From Nymphaea colorata (Eukaryota > Streptophyta > Magnoliopsida > Nymphaeales > Nymphaeaceae), in the NCBI RefSeq assembly GCF_008831285.2, contig NC_045150.1:2554001-2618000 (forward strand): a stretch of DNA of 64,000 bases. The letters run 5' to 3'. Both the position numbers and the translations under genes were made by a program. This document shows, piece by piece, positions 24,301 through 36,615 of the stretch. The notes under the pieces were generated by a model. It was given only the letters and a program-made list of their open reading frames with translations, searched no databases and was not told where the DNA came from. Within the stretch, counting starts at the first letter, position 1. Every line of letters starts with the position of its first letter.

Positions 24301-27300
24301 AACTCCTAATATCCCTCGAGTAACCAAGAATCACAGGAGAATTCCCACCTGCTTCCTATGCAACAAGAAAGGTCATGTAAAGCCAGATTGTTGGTATAAT
24401 CCGCAAAATAAGGGAAAAGACATACCAACAAGAGAACAAGAAGGGAGGAATGCAGATAACACAAAGTCAGCCTTCTAAATCTGTGCCCAATGATCTGCAG
24501 CAAATACTTATGACAGCTCTTTCAAAGATGCATTTCAAACAAAATGATCAAGGACAATGATACATAGACTCTAGGGCTGCTACACACATCACTAGAGATG
24601 TACGTAAATTGTCTAACTTATTCCCTTATTTTGGAAGAAGATTTTCACGTGAGATGAATCATATCATTCCATTACTCATACTGGAAATGCACAAATTCCT
24701 ATGACTTCGTTATCCTTGTCTAATATTCTACTTTCCCCAAATATAAAGAAAAACATTGTTTTTGTGTCTAAACTTGTTGACGATACATATTCTTATGTTG
24801 AATTCAATTCACTCCCCCTTCTGCGTATGTCAAGGACCTTCGAACGAAGAAGACGTTCGATAAGGGACATCGACAAGGGAATATGTACGCTTTCAAGGAA
24901 GCTTCGGTATCGTCAGCCATAGCCACTTCTTTGATTGGCTCAACAGTTCCTTCTCAAGTCTCTAATTCATCTTCTAAGCTGCAGGTTCAGAGTCCAGATG
25001 TCTTGAATTTGTTGCAATGTAAGAAGCCTGATTTATGACATAATCGTTTGGGTCATTGTAGTCAGAATTTTATTGAGAAATTTGTTGCAGATGATCTTAC
25101 TCCAAGGTCTAGTTCAGAGTTTGTCTCAGAGGTCAATTAAGTGTTCAAATTGTCAACTTGTAAGAGTCATGTTCTTCCATTTCATACTTTGAATAAGAAA
25201 GCTTCTAAACCTTTTGAGAGTATTCATTTTGATGTATGGGGACCTGCCCCAATTCCTTCATTGTTCGGCAGCCGTTACTATGTTATTTTTGTCGATTCCT
25301 TCTCGTGTTATACTTGGATACATTTTATGAAGTATAAATCTGAAGTCTTCAAACTTTTCCAAGACTTTCACGCCCTAATTTGAAACAAATATTTGTTTAG
25401 TATTGTGCATTTTCAGTGTGATGGTGGAGGAGAGTATCTTTCCCAAGATTTTACTGAATATCTTCGAAATAATGGGATAACTAGACAAATATCTTTCCCC
25501 CATACTCCTCAGCAAAATGGGATAGCGGAGTGAGAACACTGACATATTGTAGACACAGCTTTGAGCATGATACATGATGTCAATGTGCCAACCAGCCTTT
25601 GGGCAGAGGCTTTTCATTTTGCTGTCCACATCATAAATTAACTGCCCATGAGTATTTTGGAAAATAAGTCTCATTATCATGATCTTTATGGTCAACATTC
25701 TGCTTATAATGACCTTCGTGTGTTTGGTTGTGTTTGTTATATTCACATACATTCTTCTTTGAGAAATAAGTTTCAAGATAAAGCTTTCAAATACAAGTTT
25801 GTCGGACACACCACTGATTATAGGGGATATCAATGTTATGATCCTAGCAGCAAGAGAATACAAAGTTCACCAAATGTGGTATTTGATGAGTATGAGTTTG
25901 ATAAGAAATGTACCCCATTCATTAAGTCTTGCTGCAGAAGGAAATCTACAGCCCGTGGTTGAATTTAGAACTCTTGTGGAGAGAAAGTTGGTCATGCACA
26001 TCCTCTTGTCTGTGCAGTCAGAAATGGTTCAATCCAGTGATGATTATAATGTAGATATACCCGAGCGGAATGATGGTTCTTATGTGCAACAAGCTGCACC
26101 TCACCGGTTTTTTGGTTTTGTCTATCATAGAGGAGATCAGGACACAAGTCATGAAGGAATCAAAGAGTCTATAAGAAGATCAGAATGCATTCGTCATCCC
26201 ATTGATCATTGGGTTAGTTATAAAAAATTTTCCCTAGACTTTCAGTTGTTTATGGCTCAAAAACTAAACATGAAGAACCTGTTTCTTACAATGAAGCCTC
26301 CAAAACTCGTCAATGGGTAGAAGCTACGAATGAAGAAATGGAGGCACTCTATGAATGCAAGACTTGGGAAATTGTTCCAAGGCCTCAAGGGAAGAATGTA
26401 GTTGGCTCCAAGTGGGTTTATAAAGTCAACACAAACCGGATGGAAGTATTGATAGGTATAAAGCGAGGTTGGTAGCTACATACAGATACACAATAGTTTG
26501 AAGAAGACTATGACAAAACTTTAAGTCCAAGGATGAAAATGGGCACAATTCGCATCGTCATCTCGTCGGCAGTTGATCATGGTTGGAAGCTTAGCTCTTG
26601 CATAGAGAGTCAAAAGAAGAGGTATACATGGAACAACCGCCAGGGTATGTAGAGAAAGAATGCTGCAAATTGGGTATGTAGGCTTCACAAGTCCCTTTAT
26701 GGTTTAAAACAAACTTCTCGATCGTGAGTTGATAGTTTTTCCCAACAAATTCAACAATGTGGTTTTCATAGAAGTACTCTTGACCATTCTCTTTTTATTT
26801 ATCAAAGCAAGAACATCTCTACTTGGCTTCTTATATATGTTGATGATATTGTTATCACTAAAAAATTGTAATAACCATATTTATGAAGTAAAGAATTTTT
26901 TGATGAAGAGTTTTAAAATGAAAGATTTGGGAGAGTTAAGATATTTTTTGGTGTGAAGGTTGACAAACAACAAGATACTTTGACATTGACACAATAGAAA
27001 TACTCTCTGAATCTTTTGAGCAAGATAGGCATGACAAATTCCAGACCTGTTAGTACTCCTAGTGTATTAAATCAAAAGTTGAGCTCAGAGGAAGGGAATC
27101 TATATCATGATCCTACAAAGTATCGCAGCATTCTTGGCATGTTACAATATCTTACCTTCATTCGGCCATATATTGTATATTATGTGAATCAAGTGTCTAG
27201 TACTCCTAGTGTATTAAATCAAAAGTTGAGCTCAGAGGATGGGAATCTATATCATGATCCTACAAAGTATCGCAGCAGTCTTGGCATGTTACAATATCTT

Positions 27301-30300
27301 ACCTTCATTTGGCCATATATTGTATATTATGTGAATCACGTGTCACGATTTATGCATGCTCCTAGAAACAATCATATGGATGTTGTTAAACAAATCTTAA
27401 GGTATTTGAAAGGCACAATTGGAGATGGCTTGTCTATTGCAATAGTGATTCTTGTAAAAGGCATGAGCTAATTACTTACACAAATGTAGACTGGGCAAGA
27501 GATCCAGATGAGAGGAAATCAGTTTTAGGCTATTGTGTTTTTACTAGAAAAAATCATGTTACTTGGGGTAGTCAGAAACAAAAGGCCATAGCCCGATCTA
27601 GTATGAAAGCTAAATATAGGTCTATGGCAGCAGGGCTTGCCAAAGCTACATGGGTGAGAAATCAACTGGGCGATTTAGGAGAGCCTATTATTCAATCCTC
27701 CTTATTGTGTGAGAATCAAAGTACCATCAACATAGTTTTTAATTCCCATTCTTCATGGTAGGATGAAGCACATTGAGATTCATCAACACTTCATTTGTCA
27801 AAAGGTTAAGGACAAGGAGATTGAATCATGTCACATTCGCAACAATAATCAATTTGTTGATTTGCTTACAAAGGGTTTGACTAGTCATCAATTTTGGTTT
27901 CTCAAGAGCAAGTTGTGCATGGTAAAAGGAACATGCACAACTTGACGGAGGATGTTAAAGGATGACCAGACGGGTTTGGATCTTGGTCCAGGTCCAAACC
28001 CATCAGAAATAAGCGTTGTTTCATTTCTGTTTTATTTCTCACGTGCCTTTATGTTTCATTAATGGCATATGAAGTAATTTGGTGTACCCTTTTGGTGGCC
28101 TTGTATCTAACAAGAGATTATAAAGTTTAGGGTTGAGACTGCATGCAGTTATGGCAGTCATCTCCCTTCTCTCCTCTTGTCTTCTTATTCCTTATTTTCT
28201 GCAAGACTAAATTGTGGTGAATATCAAGACTGATATTCCAAAAAACTGACATCCACTTCTCTTCCCACTTCGCATAACCAAGCCCCTTCTCTCTTGCTAA
28301 ACAAGTCGCTTTCCTGCACAACCATCTAGGCAAACGTGTCCAACCTCATGGCACCACCGCCACCCTACTTTTGCACTTTCTCTGTCATTCCTCCTTACCA
28401 CGATACCAGCTCCATTCCCTTGCACCCCATGTCACAAAAAACACATTTTTTTCGAAACAAACACAATCAATTAAATTGCCGTTTAAAACTTAAAAAAAAA
28501 ACCATTTTTTTGAAAAGAAGCATTAAAAATGAAAACAACGTGTTTTTCGTTTTTTCATTTTTTTCATGCTTTTTTAATGCCAAACAGTTTTTTTTCATTT
28601 TTTATTTGTTGAAAATCTACTTATGTTTTGATGTTTGTGTTATTAGTTTCTCACTTATTTTGTTTTCCCCACAGTTTTTAGTTTTTTTTAATTTTTAAAA
28701 GTTTACCATATTTTTTCTTTTTTTTCCCCTTTTTTTTCAAGCTCGCCATATTATACCCGAGACAAACCTCACCGTTTAAAACTCTAAAACGTTATTTGTG
28801 ACTATGCTTGCACTCATATGAACTCTAACACAGCCAAACCAAAATAATTTTAATGATAGTTGCTTCACTTTTAAAATTTTGAAAAGCTTTTCTATATTTT
28901 TTAAATATTTTTGAGAGAAAAATAGCAAAAAACATAGCTTTTCACAAAATTCTACTATTATCCTTTACATATTTTTAATTTTTTTGAGTTCCTGAGATTT
29001 TTCCAGGAAAAACAACTTTATCAAAAAATACCTGAAAAAAAAAGCTCAACATTAAAGCTCGACAACTACATTCATGTCTATATTTCATAGATCTGAGAAC
29101 TTCAGATTCTCAGAGACCAGAATAAATCAGCACCATTAGGACTTTAAATGTAAATACACGTTCTGCAGGAAGATGACAAAATATAATCTTGAAAGGATAC
29201 TTTCCACCACTGCTGCCATTCTGCACATATGTAGAGTAGTGGGAGTATGAAAAAAAAAAATCAGTTTGTTGATCACATACCTGGAATCTCTACAATCTCA
29301 ACAGCCTTTAAGAATGTGGAAAGAATTAGAAAGGCCAGACCTGGAATCTCTACAATCTCAACAGCCTTTAAGAATGTGGAAAGAGTAAAAGTGGTCGGAC
29401 AGTTTCATGTACAGAAAGTTCAGGATTAGCTTATTTAGTGGAACAATCAGCCATACATAGGTTGAGTGAAATTTTAAGCTTGAGAAAGCAACAGACAGAC
29501 TGCATCTTAGAATGCTTTCAAATACACAAGCACCTACCAGCAGATACATTAAGATCAGACCCTGTCGCACAAGTTGTAAATTCATTAGGTAGTAATATCC
29601 TTATCCCAACCACTATAAATACCAATAAGGGTAGATAAAAGGGCAATCGGGACCTTAGAGTTCCGCCACAAAATTGTATCCATTCTCCATTTTATCCTTT
29701 TAAGCTCCATAGTTCTGAAGAATGGATAAAATAAGTCGATCAATGACAGATGAAATGGAGCATGGATTCCCCAAGTTATCCTTTCTCCATTCTAAACTTC
29801 TAAGCACCACAAGAAAGTACGAATTGATAGATCTCATGACAGAAACCTGGTGGAAGCAGTGGAGATCAAGAGACCAATGATTTCCCCTAGCTACCATAAT
29901 TCCAAAGGATGCAAGCATCAAAAGTTTAAAATGCTGTTCATGATAAAAGTTTGAAAGGATTAATCTCCTTTCTAACAATCATACTTTAATCCTTCAAAGG
30001 TTTTCTTTACAACCTTGAAAGGATTACAATATGACTATCAGAAAGGTGATTAAGCAAGAATCCATTTTAACTTTAAACTCATGTTCTTTGCAGATTACAT
30101 CTCTGTGAGACATTTAGTAACTCAGTAACTGTACCAGCTAGACACTCAATGCTATTGCCTGTTATGCCTTGGAACTAGGTGAACAAGGCAGACTAGAAAT
30201 AGCAACAAGAATATCTACTTGGGAATAAAAGGACTATATGAGGTTTTTAATTCAATACCTTCCATCTGACTGCCTTCTACTGCTTCTGGCACAACAAACA

Positions 30301-32147
30301 ACAGTTGCTGCAGACTTCCACACTTTAGGATGTGGAAGACAATGGTAAACAATGTCTTTCATTGCAACCCATTCACAAATCCTTCTGCCCATACTAAAAG
30401 CCACTTTGATGACCATGATGATAATGAAATGCAGCTTCAAGTCCTAAAGTGCTTAGCATTATTAGAAGAGTTTGCTTAGGTTTGTCTTGTTCAGAAGTTG
30501 ACATGGCTGTTTTGATTTCCCTACATCAAAGTGATGTTTTCCACATAAATGGAATCATGATCTATCTGCTAACCAAATACTTGGTTCATCAATTTTAACT
30601 CAGGTTTCTAAAATTTCCAGATATTAATGGCCATGCATAGAGTCGTCTACATATATTGGCATATTTTGTTTCTTTCTTCATATTCAAATGTTATCAGCTA
30701 GGTAAGCAATCTTGAACCTATTTATTCGTACAAGGAACAGCTGCTCCATGGCCTCCATTAATGCAAAGAAGTTCCATGTACTCACACTTTCTCGTAACCA
30801 TAATCAATCACTCCACATTCCTTAAAGCATCATAGCTATACTCCTGTCCCTCATGGGACCTTGAACTTTATGTGACATTTTGATCAAACAGGATCAGATG
30901 GTAAATGGTAATCCCTCCTTCTCCAAACTTTTGAACTAGCTATGCCTTTATCTACCCATTTGCAGTAACATCGGAGGTACAAACTTTTGCTTTCATAATC
31001 TGGTTGCATGTTTTTCAGAACTCAAACACAAATATGCCAGATTGCTTTCCATAAAAGGAACTAATAAAGAATGAGCGGCAGAATATTGCCACCTGCAGGG
31101 AAAATGAAGGTTGGCTATTTGTCCACTTGATTGAATAGGTCACTCGCAAGATTGGTCATTGGAGAGACTAGCTAAAAGTGATTCTCTTACAAACTCATTG
31201 TAGTTAGGTGGATGGAATGCAAAGCAAGCATAGGTTACCTATTAGAAAAAACTTCACGATGGAATACAAAACAAGCATAGGATACCTATTCGAAAAACTT
31301 CACGGGCTACATTCACTGGAGAGGTACCTCCATGAGTGCAGCCAAAAACTGCTAAGCTAATGTTTTCAAGAAATGGTCTCCATAAGCCAATGATTTTTAT
31401 ATTTTTAGACTAACAGTGTGCTTCATCCCTTTAATAATCAATGCATTAGGAGGTCCAAAATAAGGTTTAAAAAAAGCTTAAATCTATAATAGAATACCAA
31501 AGGAGTACTTTGCACTCTAAATCAGGAGGAAAAAGTATAAAAATAACTTAAGAGCAAGTTTAACACACAGGTGAAAAGTTGACTTTCAGGCCCATAAAAA
31601 ACACAGGAGTGATCGAAAAAGAACATTACTGAAGAGGTAACAGATGATGAGAAAGAAAACCAGAACTACCACCCGTAAATTACAGTACATCTTAGACCAC
31701 GGCAGTTGACTCCAAGGCCAAAGTCCTACTAAAGAAATATTGGATAACTTTTCAAATTTCAATCATGCAAGTGGAAGCACAAATGGAATCCATGAGTGCA
31801 GTTCCATGTTAGAAGCGTTCAACGTTATATCTGAGGTTATTCAAGAATTAAATCACAAATACCAAAGAGATAAGGAAGCCACTATCCGAAGGAAAAGTGA
31901 CAACGAATAGATGAACCAAAGGGCAGTATATTCTTTCTCACCATGACAAGGAGAGGCTAGAGAGGCCTAAGCTGATGGCATCCCTCCAGCACGTACACAC
32001 ACCAGATGCCACAATAACAGTACGGTCATCTGCAAGCGATAAAATCCGCAAAATAAGCTCTGGAGGAAGGTCCTTCCATTCGCCAGGCAAGTTGTTCCCA
32101 ACAACAGCAAGTTGCTCCAGCTCCATGGCCAAGATCTCTGTTGTCAT
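19250..32147 (-). CDS. SKP2A-like: SKP2A/B-type F-box and leucine-rich-repeat protein
   Basis: Four minus-strand exons join to a 353-aa protein: 32147-31942, 20292-19944, 19872-19731 and 19614-19250. Phases agree and each junction uses GT-AG (for example TCATG|GTGAGA to TTGCAG|GTGCAA). Residues about 24-65 are the F-box (EWKDLPPELILRILSL ... CTCWRDAI). Residues 70-350 are cysteine-type LRRs (KLNISGCSDFSD, FLNLGWCEGV, ALDLCGCVLIT, SLGLYYCQNITDRAM, NLNISQCTALT). The order and length match plant SKP2A/SKP2B (Arabidopsis SKP2A about 360 aa). These are substrate receptors of SCF ubiquitin ligases in the nucleus, linked in Arabidopsis to turnover of cell-cycle regulators such as E2FC and to auxin response. 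The first ATG in frame is at 32147; a second is at codon 8. An acceptor (ATTACAG) at 32162 implies a 5'UTR intron. Intron 1 is 11,649 bp and carries transposons; no exon appears damaged. Confidence 0.92.
21221..21300. repeat. (AT)n microsatellite
   Basis: An uninterrupted AT dinucleotide run of 80 bp, directly abutting the TATCGTA-word region. Confidence 0.97.
21304..22210. mobile_element. probable element with TATCGTA-word arms
   Basis: The left arm (21315-21400) reiterates ACGTATCGT and GTAACGTATC. The right arm (22040-22210) reiterates ATACGG, GTATCGTA and CGTACAATA, largely the reverse complement. The left end reads ACGTTATCAC and the right end ATAGATAACACT, sharing only a short inverted GTTATC. 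A hAT-like element (21865-22034) sits inside it. Target duplications could not be identified, so the boundaries are approximate. Confidence 0.45.
21865..22034. mobile_element. hAT-like MITE, CAGGGGCAGAGCC family, copy 1
   Basis: The ends are inverted: CAGTGGCGGAGCTAG on the left, CTCTACCACTG on the right. Flanking 8-mers TCGTATAG and CCATATAG match at six of eight positions, consistent with an old 8-bp target duplication of a hAT element. The 170-bp interior has no coding capacity. It contains the GGGGCAC segment shared with the other copies. Confidence 0.7.
22250..22340. mobile_element. partial element related to the 55485-55741 MITE
   Basis: The sequence TTTTTGGGATGTGTCGCACC, then CCGCACCGCACCCACACTCC and GTGTGCCATAG, parallels the right end of the element at 55485-55741 (TTTTTGAGATGTATCGCACC ... 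GGTGACATAG). The left end is not seen, so this is a one-ended fragment. Confidence 0.55.
27052..27345 (+). repeat. 147-bp in-frame tandem duplication inside copia copy 1
   Basis: The block beginning AGTACTCCTAGTGTATTAAA at 27052 is repeated at 27199, a period of 147 bp or exactly 49 codons. Both copies remain open in the same frame (STPSVLNQKL ... YIVYYVN). They differ at only a few bases, so the duplication is young relative to the element's other damage. Confidence 0.92.
27953..28200 (+). repeat. 3' LTR of copia copy 1
   Basis: The LTR starts TGTTAAAGGATG just after a purine-rich stretch (GACGGAGGA). Its later part (AGGGTTGAGACTGCATGCAG, then GTCATCTCCCTTCTCTCC) matches the 5' LTR of copia copy 2 (AGGGTTGAGGCTGCAATATG, then GTCGTCTCCCTCTTTACC). 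The right end is not resolved; homology fades near 28200. Confidence 0.75.
28431..28802. mobile_element. GTCACAAA-TIR repeat, copy 1
   Basis: The ends are inverted (GTCACAAAAAAC on the left, GTTATTTGTGAC on the right). The body is T-rich on the plus strand. It aligns by eye with 48959-49379 through shared phrases AATGCCAAAC, TTATTAGTTTCTCA, TTTACCATATTTTTT and CACCGTTTAAAA. There is no coding sequence. The superfamily is uncertain; Mutator-like is possible because copy 2 may have a 10-bp target duplication. Confidence 0.68.
28803..29280. other. intronic AT-rich spacer
   Basis: Nothing recognisable; it is AT-rich DNA between the GTCACAAA repeat and the 60-bp duplication. Confidence 0.5.
29281..29390. 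repeat. 60-bp tandem duplication
   Basis: CTGGAATCTCTACAATCTCA begins at 29281 and again at 29341. Identity continues through AACAGCCTTTAAGAATG and GAAAGA, about 50 bp. The near-perfect match suggests a recent event. Confidence 0.93.
31211..31310. repeat. 47-bp tandem duplication
   Basis: GATGGAAT(G/A)CAAA(G/A)CAAGC starts at 31211 and 31258. Both copies continue ATAGG(T/A)TACCTATT and AAACTTCACG. The period is 47 bp with a few differences. Confidence 0.85.
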
Positions 32148-32161
32148 ACCTCTCACAGCTC

Positions 32162-32445
32162 CTGTAATTCAAACCCAAAAATTGTAATTGGCCCCCTTCT
32201 CCCACCCTAATACGAAACACCAAGAGACCAGCAAGGATGGAAAAAAGAACAGGCGTACACAGAACAGGGCGAAAAAAAAATGGTAAACACCCAATTTCTC
32301 CCAGCCAACTATACGAGTCCAGAAGTAATATAAGGAAAACCCAATCAGAGAATAGCCATCGATAACAAATCGTCAAACGAATCCTCTGTTCGTACATAAC
32401 ACACACGCGCGCGCAGAGCGAGCGAGAGAGAGAGAGAGAGAGAGA
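32162..32445 (-). promoter_or_regulatory. possible leader region of the SKP2-like gene
   Basis: On the minus strand an acceptor (GAATTACAG) ends at 32162, 15 bp upstream of the ATG. A CT-rich run with GCTC repeats sits at 32410-32445. CT runs are frequent in plant 5'UTRs, so a leader exon may lie here or further upstream. No clear TATA box or donor was found. Confidence 0.3.
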
Positions 32446-33523
32446 AGGTTATAAGTGGCAACATGCATGACCGTGGACTACTGCCCTGCCGAAACGTGGT
32501 GCTAGACTTAGCTACAATAGCAAGAAAAGACAAACCCTGACAGTCAGGGTTTCTAGTCAAAGACCACAGAATCCCAGCATGATCCAATGAGAGTCTTTTC
32601 TCAAAGAAACTAGTCATGTAGACGAAACCCTGTATATGTCATAGGTCAGAAGGAATTCATCAAATGACGCAACCGTGCCAATGGAGAACCAAATTCTGAA
32701 GGACTTGAAACCACAGAAGATCATCGTCACCGGCCAAAGGATAGCTTCCTGAAGAGCATGACTCATCCGGTAGTTGATACTGACGGCTCACCACATAGAG
32801 AAACTATGATATCTAGAAACCAGTATACCAATGCCAACCCTGAAATTCAATCGACAAGAAGCACTTCTGATGGAATGTAATGAGTTTCACGGCTTTGCAA
32901 ATAGCTTACAGACCAGTTAAAGCATCAAAAGAGGAAATTCTGCACTTTAGGTACAGGAAGACCATATACCTGAACGACACAACAAGCAAAAGCATCGGAA
33001 CGAAACGATCCATTAACGGGAAAAGAATAAGAAAAGGAGTTGAAAAATCGATTTCTTTCAGCAACAAGGATCCCATTTTGCATGCATGGAAACGAAACCA
33101 TCCCAATATCACCAAGCCAAACACCCAAAAAATACCACCCAAAGAAGCCCAAGATATCAAAACATCTTTTTGAAGCCCCACCCTAAGACGATTATCTCAG
33201 GCAACACAGACCCTAATTCAGCATGTCATAAGCAGCAATACAACAAACGAGTCTCTAAACCGAAAACCACTAGCTCTCAAGACAAAGTCCCTACAAGAAA
33301 CGAGAGTGAACAGAAGAAGGAGAAGCAACGAGGGAAGAAAAAATGAACTGAACAATCGGGAAAAGGATCGGTTGACTACGTGTCCGATATCCGGTGACGT
33401 GGGGCCGCCGTAAAACTTCAGGTGCACCCTTCTCGTACAGAGGATTGATCAGAACAGCGACCACCTTTTGCCAGAGGGAGAGAGGGAGGGGGAGAGAGAA
33501 AGGGGAGGAGTGTGCGGAAAGCT

Positions 33524-33660
33524 AGGCACGCGTTTCTCAAAATAAATACAGACATAAACAGGGTGGGCATCCGTTTGTGAACAGAAAGACAGAGATAAAC
33601 AAGTTGGGCATCCGTTTCTCAACAGAAATACAGAGATAAACAAGGTGGGCATGCGTTTTT
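33524..33660. repeat. 41-bp minisatellite, about 3.3 units
   Basis: The motif GGGCATCCGTTT with a following ACAGAAA(G/T)ACAGAGATAAAC recurs with starts at 33565, 33606 and 33647, 41 bp apart. A diverged first unit begins near 33524. On the minus strand this generates the repetitive open frames seen here, which I do not regard as genes. Confidence 0.88.
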
Positions 33661-34468
33661 TCGTACACAGAGAGAGACAGAGAATGAGAGAAAAAACGTT
33701 GATGGTGGGAGTTGAACTTGCCAAGAGGGAGGGAGGACGGGCGCGGTTTACCACGGCGGAATAAAATAACACGAGAAGGTCGGCGGATAGCACGTGGCTT
33801 TACCACGGCTCACCATTGTAGGATGGCAGAGGACCTCGCCTGAGCCCAAAAGCGCAGGAATGAAGTGGACGCTAAACCTCTGATCCATGGAGGGGAGGAC
33901 CCACCGCAGAGCTCCTTCTTTGGTAGCCCCAGAAGAAGTTATCTTTGATCTCGTTGGCTCTTGTGGAGGTGCTTTGTTCCCCAGGAGAGTCAAAAGCCCT
34001 GGTCGCAATCCTGTCTCACGCCTGGACACTCGCCTCTTCTGCCCGCAGCAACCGAGAACCAGTAGTTCACTGAGCCGGACAGTGTGCAAAACCACTCATG
34101 TTCTAAATTTACTGTCATGAGCGCCACTTTCAAGCTGCAAATTAAGTTTCATTCTCTTGCACAAGAGCAACTCATCGGGTGAGTAGGAAGGTTAACTAAT
34201 CTAGTGAAAACGGAAGTTTCCCTTGAAAAGATGGTGAGATCTTATATGCTTCAACTTCAACTTTGTACATAAAACTCACCTTCTCTTACCATACATGAGC
34301 ACCATTCTTTTACCATGAAAAAGTTTAAATTAGTGGTTAAACTTAAGTGAATTTAGGTCCAATATAGGACAGTTTCACTAAACTCATGTCACTAAACTCG
34401 GGTCACTGCTTCATAACAAATTAAAAATTTGTTAGCTATACATTTACTGCTCATTTAATGCTCAATGG

Positions 34469-34495
34469 AAAAAAAAAAAAAAAAAAAAAAAAAAA
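34469..34495 (+). repeat. poly-A tract
   Basis: A run of 27 A residues. It could be the tail of a retroposed sequence, but nothing recognisable lies upstream. Confidence 0.9.
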
Positions 34496-35218
34496 TTGGC
34501 TTCACTCCTATCCCCACAAATCTAACATGTGAACATATCAAATAACATGTCTTACTGCCCTTTTGACCTATACCTCTCGAGGTCTGAAATAGAAACTTAT
34601 GTAGAAGAAGTCGTCTAAATAATATTTGAATCTAATCATAGAGAAATCTTTGAATACGTGTGTCAAAGAGAAATCTTTGAATAACAGTTTTAGGTCCAAA
34701 AAGATGAGCAGCGCTCATTTTGGACCAGAGCATGGACGAATTTGTGCAACCTCCTCTCCTAGTCCCGACTTAATACAGTAAAAAAAAATGGAATAAAAAT
34801 AAAATAAAGACCATGCCTTACTAACATCCGATCCGATAGCCTCCATTGAATTCCGTTTATTGTTGTCAAATTTGTAGCAGAATTTTATTTTTGTTCCTTT
34901 CTTTTGTCTGTAATCTTAAAAACTCAAATTGTGTATTCTAGTTTTTTATAAAGTCCACAAAGTATTCGTCAAAACTGTCAACTAAGAGCTGAACGTGTAG
35001 CTTTAGCTTTTCCTCAATATTATCTTTTATCATTAAATTATCATCAGAATATGTTAAGTGGTTTATTGTTAATGAAGATTTATTTTAAGGCTTTTTAACA
35101 TTCTTTTTTGCAAATGCAACTTAAGAAAAATTTGAAAAGATTATTTTTTTTAAAGTTATAGGCAAAACATAAACCACAAAATGAAAAATTTTTCCTTTTC
35201 GTATTGAAAGGAGATGAA

Positions 35219-35270
35219 GGCGTCATCATCTTTCAAAGGCGTCATCATCTTTACAAGGCGTCATACAATA
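35219..35270. repeat. 19-bp tandem repeat, 2.5 units
   Basis: AAGGCGTCATCATCTTT recurs at about 35218, 35237 and 35256 with a 19-bp period; the last unit is partial. Confidence 0.85.
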
Positions 35271-36238
35271 GACAAGGAAGGAAGAGGAGAAATAGGAAAG
35301 CGTAGTCCTCAAGGCAATTTTCAAATGGGCAAGTCGATTCCTATAGAATTGACATCAAACGGAGCTGACCCAAGAGTGCCACTTGTGAAATTTTAATATA
35401 TATTTTTTAAATTTTCTTTTGTGAGTGATTTTATATTGTTCATTTATTTTTGACAACAAGTAATTTGTTTTAATATTTTTTGTTGATGCAAAATCTATTC
35501 AACTGAATAGGTTATGGGTGAACACGGTTTCCCACCTTCTACTGAAGTTGCCACCCAACTTTTTATTTTTCCATGATATAGGGTCTGCTTGAATTGGTCG
35601 CCTCTTGGCCTCCACCCCAATTGTTGCGCCAACCCCTTTGAAAATATCGACACTCGGGTCGAACTCTTGGGTGCATTTTAATTCGGTGTAGCTAAAAAGG
35701 CCGAAATCTCGAAAACAAAGCCTATCCATTTACAATGTCCCCACCTCATGCAGGTTCTCTATGCATCATTAGCATGATTAATAACACAGTCTCAGGGAGC
35801 TATACAATTTAGATTATTTGCATACTAGTGGCTTCAAATAATTTTGTTTATTACATGTTGGTGTCCCTCAATTCTAAAGTTTTCTATAAGTTTTAAAATT
35901 GGGTCGCTGGTGTGGGTGATATGTAGGTAATTGTCTAAGCCTGACCAACAAAAAAATGCTTATTTTTATATTGATATTTCAAAGCAATTTTTTTCGTTTA
36001 TATATTGGTGCCCCTTAAAAATTTATAAGTTCACAATTAGTGTCCACTGACCATAATTTTTTGGCTCCATTCCTGATGTTAGCATTTTTCAGCCAAAAAA
36101 AATCTGCTTTTCCCACTTTTTATAAATATCTAAATACAGCACCATAAAAAAGTTTATGCAACAAAATGAAGATTGTAACTCGATCTAAGGTTTTAGCTTG
36201 ACACCATTTACATTTCTCCGTCAACCCTTGCTGCCATT

Positions 36239-36532
36239 AGGGTGTTTGATTCCCTAATGTCAAAAATCAGAGGTGATTTTATGATTCTGGGATCTTAAAT
36301 CCAAATATTTCAGATCAATTTAGGGTCTTAAGTACTTTGCTTGATTGATGCATGGATTACATGATGAATTTGTCGTCCTCTCATTTCAAAATCCACGAAT
36401 CTCAAGTCAGACTATCTCCTTTAATTTGTGATTCATGCATAATGTCTATCTTAAATTCATGATTTTCATTAAAGCCATGGTTCCACCTTAATTCAGCCTT
36501 CAGGTTTAAGATCCCTAGTAGCCAGACACCCC
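36239..36532. mobile_element. probable MITE with GGGTGTTTG-type ends
   Basis: The left end reads GGGTGTTTGATTCCCTA. The reverse complement of the right end reads GGGTGTCTGGCTACTAGG. The non-coding interior of about 290 bp is typical for a MITE. A clear target duplication was not found, so the family is uncertain. Confidence 0.5.
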
Positions 36533-36615
36533 CTTGTCTTATCCATCTCATATATTCTATGTAAATCCATTTATTATTTTCTTTTATGGTAATAGTACTT
36601 GGTTTTAGTATCCAC

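Larger units (their letters stand above)
23517..28200 (+). mobile_element. decayed Ty1/copia retrotransposon, copy 1
   Basis: The plus strand carries the full copia order in broken frames. Gag runs from about 23517 (LTHINYLTWKRQI; LSGLGPEYDMF near 24045). A zinc knuckle CFLCNKKGHVKPDC lies near 24350. A protease remnant near 24565 reads DSRA where DSGA is expected. Integrase (25140-25960) has FDVWGP, VHFQCDGGGEY and TPQQNGIAE. Reverse transcriptase (26330-26960) has WVEATNEEMEALY and YVDDIVI. RNase H (27430-27720) has IARSSMKAKYRSM. Many stops and frameshifts interrupt it (for example at about 23762 and 25137), so it cannot be expressed as one polyprotein. A 3' LTR begins at 27953. No 5' LTR or primer-binding site is found. 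It lies in the SKP2-like intron, antisense to the host gene. Confidence 0.93.
20293..31941 (-). other. 11.6-kb first intron of the SKP2-like gene
   Basis: The intron is bounded by GT at 31941-31940 and AG at 20294-20293. Apart from the elements listed separately (AT microsatellite, hAT-like element, copia copy, GTCACAAA repeat, short tandem duplications) I see no further coding exon. The stretch 29400-31900 is unique-looking AT-rich DNA with nothing recognisable. Confidence 0.85.

Noticed and set aside
33449-33806. Minus-strand open frames rich in Ser/Leu/Cys
   Set aside because: They are produced by the 41-bp minisatellite and a GA-rich stretch.
33748-34120. GC-rich segment with open frames on both strands
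   Set aside because: No protein family is recognised and no splice-compatible neighbours were found; promoter or leader DNA is as likely.
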